DNA of 37,854 nucleotides from contig CAIXSY010000334.1 in assembly GCA_903922175.1 (NCBI GenBank), forward strand, positions 1 to 37,854. The letters run 5' to 3'. Within the stretch, counting starts at the first letter, position 1, and each line of letters opens with the position of its first letter. Shown here one piece after another: positions 25,947 to 32,675 of the stretch. The notes under the pieces were generated by a model. It searched no databases. It was not told where the DNA came from and saw nothing but the letters and a program-made list of their open reading frames with translations. Source of the DNA: an uncultured delta proteobacterium. GTDB taxonomy: Bacteria > Bdellovibrionota_C > UBA2361 > CAIXSY01. The translations under genes and the position numbers were made by a program.

Positions 25947-26218
25947 TCAGTGATAATCTACAATTTCAACGTTACAAGCGTCACCATTATGCCATTCGAA
26001 ACAAATGCGCCACTGATCGTTAATTCGGATACTCCACTGTCGTGTTCGGTTACCGTGCAGTTTCTCAAGTCGATTGGCTGGCGGCACACGTAAATCGACT
26101 ATCGAAATAGCTCGATGCAACATTCGAAGCGTCCGCAAAGCTACCTGTTGGATATCCGGCGGAAGCTTTCGAGATTAAATATCCGGGCGGTTTCTGGACA
26201 TCGGAAGCTACGTATCAT
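25947..26218 (-). pseudogene. higB: HigB-type toxin gene broken by a frameshift
   Basis: HigB of this RelE-like family is a ribosome-dependent mRNA interferase of about 92 aa. From the ATG at 26218 the frame reads MIRSFRCPETARIFNLES, a proper HigB start, then diverges and stops after about 26 codons (TAG). In another frame the expected continuation is clear: SRKLPPDIQQVALRTLRML, then RVPPANRLEKLHGNR, SIRINDQWRICF and VEIVDYH, ending at TGA 25947. The family normally has a few more residues between IFN and SRKLP, so a small non-triplet deletion near 26180 explains the break. A TAA closes the second frame just upstream, so only a TTG- or ATG-started C-terminal part of about 50-63 residues could be made. 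It is probably inactive. Confidence 0.82.
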
Positions 26219-26224
26219 GAAACC

Positions 26225-26262
26225 AGTATATAACGACATGCGTTAAACGTAAAGCGTTAAAC
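26225..26262 (-). promoter_or_regulatory. higBA promoter with flanking direct repeats
   Basis: On the minus strand a TTTACG -35 (26248-26253) and a TATACT -10 (26225-26230) are 17 bases apart. Two exact copies of GTTTAACGC (plus-strand 26240-26248 and 26254-26262, 14-bp period) straddle the -35 and are a good candidate HigA operator. The predicted start falls on or next to the higB ATG at 26218, so the mRNA could be leaderless. Confidence 0.6.
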
Positions 26263-26328
26263 TACCTAGTCAGCATGTTTTCTTGCCAAGAAATAATTAA
26301 TTAAGTACGATGTGCTACGAAGTTACTA

Positions 26329-27780
26329 CTACTCTGGCTTTCCGTTGCAGTCCTGCGGATTATAACGCCGCGAGAGCGCGCGCTCCACAACCAAACGCGG
26401 CAGGTCGGCAGGTGACCACCACGGGCTCTCGACGAAATTATCCTGTAACATTTCGCGTAACCAAGCGCGAAATTGCGCTGAGGCAGCTTGCCCACGCTTG
26501 GTGCGATCACTAAAACATTCACTGAAGCTGTTATCTACAACTTTTACATTCTTTCCTTGGGCGCGGAGTGCTCTCGTGGCAACTACACGCGCAATTACGC
26601 CTGCCTGGAGACGATTGTTTTTAAAGAAGTCCTGCTCAGGTAGGGCGATGCCGACACTTTCAAATAGCTCCTTGCCCTCTCCACTGCGAATCCTTTCGAG
26701 AGCAGGCCATATAGAATACAGGCATTCATCGACAAAGTACGGCCGGCTCTGCCCGAGAGTGCCGCTGATTATCGAGTCGCCGAGGAATGTGGTTCCAGCA
26801 TCGCGCTTAGTCATCAGGCCGTGTTCTAACGTATGTAAATGCCGATTGGCCCATCTCAGTGCGAGCTCAGAGGAGGGGCGCATATATACGAAGCTGCGCC
26901 TCACACAGCAGCCTCTGGTTAGAATCGTCGAATCCGAAAGCAGAGTTCCATCCAGGTCCCAAAGCACTCTGGGAGAGTTTTCTTTAGACCAACGCACAAG
27001 GTTAGGTAGGACCGCTTTCAAGAAGTTTAGCTCAGCATTCGCTACTTGGTCGTATTCGCCGAATGTCAGTGACGGGGCGGCAACTTTAAGCCATGAACGC
27101 AGATCTATAGAGAAGGATGCGATTGTATCTTTATATTTTGATTGGTCTATACGCAACTGCAGCGGCGGCAATCCGCCAACTCCTGCGCGCCACGATGAGG
27201 CTTTCCCATCGATCGCCTCGTGACCTTCTACGCCACGTCCGCCGGCCGCATCCCTAATACAAGGAGTAACTAAATCGGCGATGGCATGCGTGGGACTTGG
27301 GATCGCCTCGACCTTCCATCCGCGAGCTGCGTCGAAAACCAGCTTTGTTCGTGTAGGATCCCAAAGTCTATTATCCATCGCTATGTAGACACCTGGCCGC
27401 CGCACACGCAGCGCCTGCAACGCGAAATCAAGCTGCTGTGGCGCATCGGAGCCATATTCGTCAAAAGGTCGCCTCGCCCCGACGAGAATGATTGTCTTGT
27501 CGCTTCTCGGAAAAGCCTTTTTAAGAGCACGACCGGTTTCGCAGATCGTAGCTGTGTCGTGCGTAATAATAATTAGCCTCTCGGTAGAAGATTGGATGGT
27601 ATCCACTATTTTCTGCTGGTCCGACGCAGTAATTTTTCCGGGCTCTTGATTTGAAAGCGAAGTAAGGCGTGCTCTGACCTTAGCGCCAGCTGCGATGAAT
27701 CGTGCCGCCTCAGTATTTACGCTCTCGGTGGTGATGACGCGTACAGTAATGTGCTGTCTTTGTCTAATATCTGAATACAT
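26329..27780 (-). CDS. degenerate asparaginase-like domain fused to a HAD hydrolase domain
   Basis: The 483-aa protein has two parts. Residues ~10-165 match the short L-asparaginase fold, with 'RLIIITHDTATICETGRALKKAF', 'IILVGARRPF...GSDA...LDFAL' and 'PGVYIAMDNRLW'. Functional asparaginases have TTGGTI and HGTDT; here these read TTESVN and HDTAT, so the catalytic Thr motif and the Asp of the second triad are gone. Residues ~265-460 contain 'VLWDLDGTLL', the HAD nucleophile/acid motif, then 'YMRPSSELA', 'GLMTKR' and 'VKVVDNS', possible later HAD motifs. The first domain probably binds a ligand rather than hydrolysing asparagine, while the HAD may be active. It is preceded six bases upstream by the ATPase gene and lacks its own ribosome site, so the two are coupled. 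Confidence 0.7.
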   Translation of the reverse strand: MYSDIRQRQHITVRVITTESVNTEAARFIAAGAKVRARLTSLSNQEPGKITASDQQKIVDTIQSSTERLIIITHDTATICETGRALKKAFPRSDKTIILVGARRPFDEYGSDAPQQLDFALQALRVRRPGVYIAMDNRLWDPTRTKLVFDAARGWKVEAIPSPTHAIADLVTPCIRDAAGGRGVEGHEAIDGKASSWRAGVGGLPPLQLRIDQSKYKDTIASFSIDLRSWLKVAAPSLTFGEYDQVANAELNFLKAVLPNLVRWSKENSPRVLWDLDGTLLSDSTILTRGCCVRRSFVYMRPSSELALRWANRHLHTLEHGLMTKRDAGTTFLGDSIISGTLGQSRPYFVDECLYSIWPALERIRSGEGKELFESVGIALPEQDFFKNNRLQAGVIARVVATRALRAQGKNVKVVDNSFSECFSDRTKRGQAASAQFRAWLREMLQDNFVESPWWSPADLPRLVVERALSRRYNPQDCNGKPE

Positions 27781-27786
27781 AAGAGA

Positions 27787-28725
27787 TTATTCATTTTTCA
27801 ACTTAAAAAACTGCTTGAGGTCTTCGCGCGAAAGCTCTGGTCCGCTTCGAAAAATAGCGGGCAGGCCGATATTAATTTCGGGCAGTGATTTTTCGCGACC
27901 CCTTATGCGCCCAAAGTTACGATTCCGAACTATGTGGAAACGATTACTTTCTGCGTTATAGGCTAGCCATGAGTGCTGATCGTCGCTTTGGTAGTATGAG
28001 ATGTATGAGATTCCCGCGCGCTGAAAAGTCTCTTGCGCCGTTAAGAGCGAGTAAAGGTCGGGGGGACTTCCGTGGTGTTCGGTAATGATCGCTCGCGCGG
28101 CCAAACCCTGAGGAAGGGTCATACAATTATCAGCCAGTTTTTTTGGCCATTCATAACCACATACTCTCTCATGAAGACTAAGAAAATTGCGGATTGTCGC
28201 CGTAGCATACCATGAAGGATTTTCAGGGCGAAACGCTGCTAGTAAATTCAGAAGAAGGCCTGGACTTCCAAAACACCAACTCATCGCCCATTGAAAACTT
28301 TCAGCAGGAGTTTCTTTATTGGCGAATTTTTGCAGCTCATGTGCTTCCAGAGGTGCGATTTCAAAATAGGTCGTATTTGTGCAGCGTGGGTGATTGGAAT
28401 TACTCAATTCACTGGGAGGGGTAAGTAAGTCCAGAAGTTCACTCCATACTCGCACCTGGGCGGTACCAGCGCAGCGAGGATTTGGTTCCTCGTCAAGCTT
28501 CACATACACGAGAGGATCGCTTTCAAAGCGACGATGAACTTCGCTTAGAATTAGGCTTTTCCCCATGCCGCTAATCCCTCTGAGAACCAGGTCGGCCTCG
28601 GTGTTATCGCGAAGTGTCTCTGTAACTTTATCGCATATGCGATTTAGTACCTCGTGCTGGGCAGGGAGGAGGGTTATCGGTGCGCATGTGCGCCTAGGCA
28701 GCGCTGCTGTAGTTTGCAAATTCAT
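27787..28725 (-). CDS. P-loop ATPase (STAND/AAA-like)
   Basis: The 312-aa protein has a clear Walker A, GISGMGKS at 50-57, preceded by 'EADLVLRG'. A following 'LVYVKLDEE' strand could be Walker B-like but is not certain. The ~180-residue C-terminal part is helical with no recognised effector. The arrangement suits a small regulatory NTPase of the AAA/STAND type. The start at 28725 has AAGGA about 11 bases upstream. It is first in a two-gene operon with the asparaginase-like/HAD protein, the stop and next ATG being six bases apart. It diverges from a TrmB-type regulator. A sensor-switch ATPase controlling the partner is inferred. Confidence 0.7.
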   Translation of the reverse strand: MNLQTTAALPRRTCAPITLLPAQHEVLNRICDKVTETLRDNTEADLVLRGISGMGKSLILSEVHRRFESDPLVYVKLDEEPNPRCAGTAQVRVWSELLDLLTPPSELSNSNHPRCTNTTYFEIAPLEAHELQKFANKETPAESFQWAMSWCFGSPGLLLNLLAAFRPENPSWYATATIRNFLSLHERVCGYEWPKKLADNCMTLPQGLAARAIITEHHGSPPDLYSLLTAQETFQRAGISYISYYQSDDQHSWLAYNAESNRFHIVRNRNFGRIRGREKSLPEINIGLPAIFRSGPELSREDLKQFFKLKNE

Positions 28726-28809
28726 AAAATATTAATCCTTAAAATTTCCTAGGGCCAATCTTAAAGAAAGCCAGCTCTTAGTCTATAAATGGCGGCGTCA
28801 TAATAGGAT

Positions 28810-28831
28810 ATATGCTATAAAGCGTATTATA
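28810..28831 (-). promoter_or_regulatory. ATPase-operon promoter overlapping a palindrome
   Basis: On the minus strand TGG-TATAAT forms an extended -10 (plus-strand 28826-28831). The palindrome ATATGC-TATAAA-GCGTAT (28810-28827, one G-T mismatch) overlaps it and the expected start point. It is a natural candidate operator for the divergent TrmB-like regulator. Confidence 0.45.
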
Positions 28832-28872
28832 CCAGCTAGTTATCGCGTCCTTAAAACTCGACAAAAATATGG

Positions 28873-29715
28873 ATGTCGGCTAAAATTGACGACATGGACC
28901 AACTTGATTCGGAACTGCTTGAAATTGGTCTCTCCGCAGTCGAAGTGCGCGTCTATCGCGCTCTTTTCGAGGCGGGGAGCGCAACTGCGCAGGTTGTCGC
29001 CACAAAGGCGACCCTTCCGCGCTCGACGGTGTATGGTGCGCTTGATCTGCTAAAAGAGCGTGGCCTGATCTCGGTAAGTGGCGCCCCGCGGCGGCAACGC
29101 TTCGTCATGAATGAGCCCTCGGCGCTGTTAGAGATGCTTTCAAAAGAGGCGGCTCGAACTGAGAAGCGGCGCCAAACGGCTACGGGACTTATCAGTATGC
29201 TCGCCCCACAGTTCAAAAAATGTGCCTGGCAGCCGACACGTGTTAATTACGCCGAGGGAAAGAAAGAGGTGGAGCGTCTCTTGTATCAGTTTCGTCCGCT
29301 ATGGCAGGCAAGTTACCGCCGACTTAATCACTTTACGATGTGGGGCTACCAGGATCATACTTTCGTGCAGGAGTACAAAAAATGGCATGAAGTGGCTTGG
29401 ACCAATCGCGACCCGAAGCAACAGATCCGTCTATTCTCGAACAAGGAGGGGATAGCGCAGCAGCGAGCCGAGATGATTAGTGGACGGGAGATACGGCTTT
29501 TGCCCGTGGGCATTGAGTTTGCAAGCAGCATTTGGATACATGGTGAATATATCGTACTGGGTGCAACACGCGAGCAACCGCACTATGCGGTAATTATGTG
29601 GGATCCGATACTGGCCAAGAATCAGCGCGCAATATTTCAATTTCTTTGGCAGGCGACTGAACCCGATTCAAAAAAACTAGGGATGTTACCGACGGAATCT
29701 CAAGAGAGTCGGTAG
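28873..29715 (+). CDS. TrmB-family transcriptional regulator
   Basis: The 280-aa protein has an N-terminal winged helix of the TrmB type, 'LLEIGLSAVEVRVYRALFEAGSATA...RSTVYGALDLLKERGLI' (residues ~14-68). A coiled linker (TEKRRQTATGLISMLAPQF) and a C-terminal domain of the TrmB effector/PLD-like kind follow, the latter with 'IRLLPVGIEFASSIWIHGEYIVLGAT' and a closing 'AIFQFLWQATEP'. Such proteins bind sugars or other small ligands and repress or activate nearby operons. It is divergent from the ATPase/asparaginase-HAD operon across 147 bases. ATGs at 28873 and 28893 are both possible and neither has a good ribosome site. It is the likely controller of that operon. Confidence 0.8.
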   Translation: MSAKIDDMDQLDSELLEIGLSAVEVRVYRALFEAGSATAQVVATKATLPRSTVYGALDLLKERGLISVSGAPRRQRFVMNEPSALLEMLSKEAARTEKRRQTATGLISMLAPQFKKCAWQPTRVNYAEGKKEVERLLYQFRPLWQASYRRLNHFTMWGYQDHTFVQEYKKWHEVAWTNRDPKQQIRLFSNKEGIAQQRAEMISGREIRLLPVGIEFASSIWIHGEYIVLGATREQPHYAVIMWDPILAKNQRAIFQFLWQATEPDSKKLGMLPTESQESR

Positions 29716-29733
29716 CGTCCCTACTTACATCAG

Positions 29734-29865
29734 ACGTAGGACAAGATGGCTAAGCCGTCGCCTACCGCCGTAGCCGTAACTGCAGCTGTCAGCAGAAAGC
29801 TGATTGCGGTTCACTGAGAGCGGACTACAGAACGGTTCAACAATCGTCGGTCTGTAGCGAAGCCT
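29734..29865. repeat. structured direct repeat, copy B (short)
   Basis: This element is homologous to 25274-25466 in the same orientation. Its first stem is GATGGC-TAA-GCCGTC (29745-29759) and a second is TCAGC-AGAAA-GCTGA (29789-29803). CTACAGA/TCTGTAG then closes a larger loop (29824-29857). It ends at the stop codon of the minus-strand gene at 29864 and follows the TrmB gene. Confidence 0.65.
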
Positions 29866-30442
29866 AGTCTTTGTTATAATCACTAATTATGCAGTGAATG
29901 GGTGCCGGGATATCCTCGATCTTCTTTGGTGGCTCACTCACCAGAAAGCCGAAGGTTACGGTGTGGGCGAGTCCCACGAGGGCATAAGCTGCGGTGGAGA
30001 AAACGCTGTCAGCCACAACGGCGGGCGCCCAGAGAAAGGTTGCCGTAAAGCCTTTTCCAACGGTGTCGACATCAGAGTATAGTGTCGCGGTCATATCACC
30101 GATACACCAGAGCGAGGCTCCTACCCCCTTGAAAAGAGCTGCGGGGCCGCTGAGGAGATAAATCGGTTGCCAGCCTTTACGCTCGGTTGAGCGAAGGTCT
30201 GGGTTGGACTGTTGAGCACCTGGGGTATTGGCAATTGATGAGTTGCCATGCACGGGAGTGCCGGGTACCACCACCATTCTCGGCTGAGGAGGAATTTCGC
30301 CTTGATAGATTCGGGCGGGGTGTCCAACAACGGCGTCACGGTCTGCAGGATCGATCTTAAAGCTGTCTTGTTCCTCAGCGAGCACGCTGAAGGAAATAAG
30401 CATAGTTAGTAGGGCAAGAAAAAGGGTGCTTGGTGTTTTCAT
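29864..30442 (-). CDS. exported protein of unknown function
   Basis: The 192-aa product starts at the ATG at 30442, since MKTPSTLFLALLTMLISFSVLA is a typical Sec signal peptide cleaved before EEQ. The 16-residue extension of the longer frame would spoil it. GGACGG lies upstream. The mature part has a Pro-rich segment (residues ~45-85), then hydrophobic/Gly-rich stretches 'IYLLSGPAALFKGVGASLWC' and 'FLWAPAVVADSVFSTAAYALVGLAHTVTFGFLV' that could associate with a membrane. No family is recognised. The 3' end abuts direct repeat copy B. Confidence 0.65.
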   Translation of the reverse strand: MKTPSTLFLALLTMLISFSVLAEEQDSFKIDPADRDAVVGHPARIYQGEIPPQPRMVVVPGTPVHGNSSIANTPGAQQSNPDLRSTERKGWQPIYLLSGPAALFKGVGASLWCIGDMTATLYSDVDTVGKGFTATFLWAPAVVADSVFSTAAYALVGLAHTVTFGFLVSEPPKKIEDIPAPIHCIISDYNKD

Positions 30443-30565
30443 AAGATGCCGTCCTGTCCGCAGTCTACACTCCAGTGCGAGAAGGTGCAATGGGACCTGA
30501 CATGTGAGAAATTTCTAGTGCGAGGTTCCTCTTTAGGCGGTAGTGCTTCAGCGGGGTACTCTTGG

Positions 30566-30639
30566 TCCTGGTGCTGGTCATGGTCCAAATTCATGACCAT
30601 GGTCATGGCCAAGAATTAGGACCATGACCAGCACCAGGA
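30566..30639. repeat. 21-bp perfect inverted repeat with palindromic loop
   Basis: The arms at 30566-30586 and 30619-30639 are exact complements. Inside, AATTC/GAATT (30588-30592/30613-30617) adds pairing after one mismatch, and the loop holds a 16-bp palindrome CATGACCATGGTCATG (30592-30607). The sequence is built from variants of GGTCATGG. It can form a very stable hairpin or a cruciform. There is no T-tract. Confidence 0.85.
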
Positions 30640-30746
30640 TTTAGCTAAAGTTCTACCTCATTGGCTTGCCCGGCTTCAGCTGGAAAAGTTTCCGGCGATT
30701 AGAAGAAAAAGTAGTGGCGTACCAGGGGAAACAAGGGGAAGGGGAT

Positions 30747-31112
30747 TCATATGCAGCAGAGCAAGATGAATCGAGCGATGAAGACTGTGGCGGTAAGGGT
30801 GAGGCAGTACGAAAAATGTTGTCCCGCTGGTGGCTCGGTAGCATCAGCGCTTCTTGTTGCTAGGAGTAGTAGAAGTGCTGCCAAGAGTGGTGCGACAACA
30901 ATGCTCGTCCCAAATGACAGCTCGCCGCCAATTGGATGATGATAGAACAGAAAACTAATGGCTCCGAGAGAAGCGCCAACAGTCCCTGTTAGGAAGAGTG
31001 AGGGCTTTAGGCGATTAAGCACAGGGATAGACTCAGGCCACTCTGTTACGCCGCATCCAATGGCGCCATCAATAAAGGGACTTAGGATTTGAAAAAAAAC
31101 GTCGAAAAACAT
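30747..31112 (-). CDS. small membrane protein of unknown function
   Basis: The 121-aa product starts at the ATG at 31112; the longer frame uses TTG and adds 16 residues. It has three likely transmembrane stretches: 'LFLTGTVGASLGAISFLFY', 'TSIVVAPLLAALLLLLA' and 'CLTLTATVFIARFILLCC'. There is also an amphipathic start (FFDVFFQILSPFIDGA). No family is recognised and no ribosome site is strong. It is divergent from the flagellar operon, sharing the upstream region with the sigma-54 promoter. Its reality rests on the membrane pattern. Confidence 0.5.
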   Translation of the reverse strand: MFFDVFFQILSPFIDGAIGCGVTEWPESIPVLNRLKPSLFLTGTVGASLGAISFLFYHHPIGGELSFGTSIVVAPLLAALLLLLATRSADATEPPAGQHFSYCLTLTATVFIARFILLCCI

Positions 31113-31243
31113 GGCTAATTTCCCAAAGTTCGCATAAGTATTTGGTTCGACTGTTCTCAATCGGAGTTCCTTGGCCCCCTCTCTGCGTCAACTCCCCATC
31201 ACTCTCCAAATCACTAACCCTCTGTAATCTCTAGATCCATTCC

Positions 31244-31259
31244 TGGCACAGCCATTGCA
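31244..31259 (+). promoter_or_regulatory. sigma-54 (RpoN) promoter of the flagellar operon
   Basis: TGGCAC, five bases, TTGCA gives GG at 31245-31246 and GC at 31257-31258 with the exact 10-base spacing, matching the -24/-12 consensus. Transcription should begin near 31270, about 80 bases before motA. An enhancer-binding activator of the FlrC/FleQ kind would be needed; it is not in this window. Confidence 0.85.
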
Positions 31260-31308
31260 ACATTGTCTCCGGGCAGCTGTGTCTTTAGGCCGCAGTGCCA
31301 ATAAAACT

Positions 31309-31330
31309 AGTGCAGCGCTCGCGCTGCACT
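31309..31330 (+). other. hairpin in the motA 5' leader
   Basis: AGTGCAGCGC/GCGCTGCACT is a perfect inverted repeat (9 bp around a CTCG loop) between the predicted start site and the motA ribosome site. It is followed by TTAT, not a T-tract, so mRNA stabilisation or translational control is more likely than termination. Confidence 0.55.
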
Positions 31331-31348
31331 TTATCAGGATTGTTACTT

Positions 31349-32146
31349 ATGGCTCTTACTATGGTTTCACGATGGAAGGGTTCCGCAGGCGAGAGCAACC
31401 TTGACCGCGGGGTTGTCGCTGGTTTGTCGCTTTCGGCGTTGATGATTATCCTGGGCATGTTAATGGGCAGCGGTGGCGTGCTTAATTTTGTAGACATAAG
31501 CAGCGTTCTCATCGTCTTCGGTGGCACGCTTGGGGCGACGCTGGTTAATTTTAGTCCCGGTGACATGATCTATGCATGGGAGGCCTTTAAATCGGTCCTG
31601 CTTAAGCGCCCGAACTCTCCCACGGGGCGTATTCGTTATATGGTCGACCTGTCGCATGCGGTGCGCACCCGAGGGCGAGTAGGTGCGTTAGAGGGTGAGG
31701 CTGGAATTACAAAAGACGCTTTTCTTAAGCTTGCCATGGAGATGACCGTCGATGGACAGGCCTCAACCGAAGTGCAGCGCATTCTAGAGACCGAGATGCG
31801 CATAGCCAATGACCGTGCTTTTCGGGCAGTCCAGGTATTCGAAACTATGGGCAATTACGCGCCTGCATTGGGATTAATTGGAACTGTTATCGGGTTGATT
31901 CAGATGCTTGGGGCTCTAGGTGATCCGAGTCGAGTCGGTCCGGCCATGGCGACCGCGCTTGTAACCACATTTTACGGGGCAATTGCTGCTAATTTAGTGT
32001 TCCTCCCGGTGGCTGGAAAGCTGCGTAATCGGGCTGAGGAAGAGGCGCTGGTCAAAGCTATTACTATTGAAGGCATGATTGGAGTCGGCAATGAGGAGAA
32101 TCCACTGGTGATCGAACAGCGCCTGCAGAGCTTTATCACCGTATAG
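31349..32146 (+). CDS. motA: MotA/PomA flagellar stator subunit
   Basis: The 265-aa protein forms the ion channel and force-generating ring of the stator with MotB. The ATG at 31349 has AGGA nine bases upstream; the longer frame adds a poor extension. TM1-2 are 'VVAGLSLSALMIILGML' and 'VDISSVLIVFGGTLGATLV', a cytoplasmic loop (residues ~70-170) follows, and TM3-4 are 'APALGLIGTVIGLIQML' and 'VTTFYGAIAANLVFLPVAG'. These four match the MotA/PomA family. It looks PomA-like in its first TM pair, hinting at the sodium type, but that cannot be decided here. It is first in the operon after the sigma-54 promoter. Confidence 0.92.
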   Translation: MALTMVSRWKGSAGESNLDRGVVAGLSLSALMIILGMLMGSGGVLNFVDISSVLIVFGGTLGATLVNFSPGDMIYAWEAFKSVLLKRPNSPTGRIRYMVDLSHAVRTRGRVGALEGEAGITKDAFLKLAMEMTVDGQASTEVQRILETEMRIANDRAFRAVQVFETMGNYAPALGLIGTVIGLIQMLGALGDPSRVGPAMATALVTTFYGAIAANLVFLPVAGKLRNRAEEEALVKAITIEGMIGVGNEENPLVIEQRLQSFITV

Positions 32147-32159
32147 ATTGAGGCTAGCG

Positions 32160-32675
32160 ATGTCCGCTCCGTCTTTTATTACGCAGCTAACTGGAAGTAA
32201 CGAGTGTGCGCTGTCACGCTCGTTTACCTTTCAATATACCTCGATGATCCTTATAATTCTGACGTTTATTACCGGAACCTTAAGTGTTCCAGCACCGCAG
32301 GCGCTGCATCCAGTGGCGCTCCAGGTCCCGGCCCCACAGCCGACTCCGGCAGCGCTGCGTTCTCGGCACACTGTTAATCTCACTGAGAATGCCATCAGCT
32401 TTAGTCCTACATTTGATGCTCAGGGAAAGTTGATTGCAGATGATACCTTGCGTGCCATCGAGGCAGTCGTAGCGCGCCACGACGTGAGTGCGGAGATTGA
32501 GCTGTTGGCCTCTGAGGGTGAGTTCGCCGGAGCTACGCTGCGGGCGATCGAGATCCATCGTTTCTTAAGAGCGTCGGGTGTGCCGCCAAGAGCAGTGCGG
32601 GTCTTTGTCGTGCTTAGTAGCACCCCGCTCGAGAATTTGGTAGCTCGATGTAGTTTCACCAGGGAGGAGTCGTGA
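32160..32675 (+). CDS. MotB-like protein lacking the ion-carrying Asp
   Basis: The 171-aa product starts at an ATG with GAGG six bases upstream; the TTG at 32148 is rejected. It has one TM (residues ~22-42, 'FTFQYTSMILIILTFITGTL'), a Pro-rich linker and a periplasmic region that resembles a reduced OmpA/MotB domain ('LRAIEIHRFLRASGVPPRAVRVFVVLS'). Aligned with the next gene, the TM position of the conserved Asp is Ser (S28), so it cannot carry protons or sodium. The peptidoglycan-binding residues of a full OmpA domain are also degraded. It overlaps the true motB by four bases (GTGA) and is cotranslated. It might be an accessory or scaffold stator protein. Confidence 0.72.
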   Translation: MSAPSFITQLTGSNECALSRSFTFQYTSMILIILTFITGTLSVPAPQALHPVALQVPAPQPTPAALRSRHTVNLTENAISFSPTFDAQGKLIADDTLRAIEAVVARHDVSAEIELLASEGEFAGATLRAIEIHRFLRASGVPPRAVRVFVVLSSTPLENLVARCSFTREES

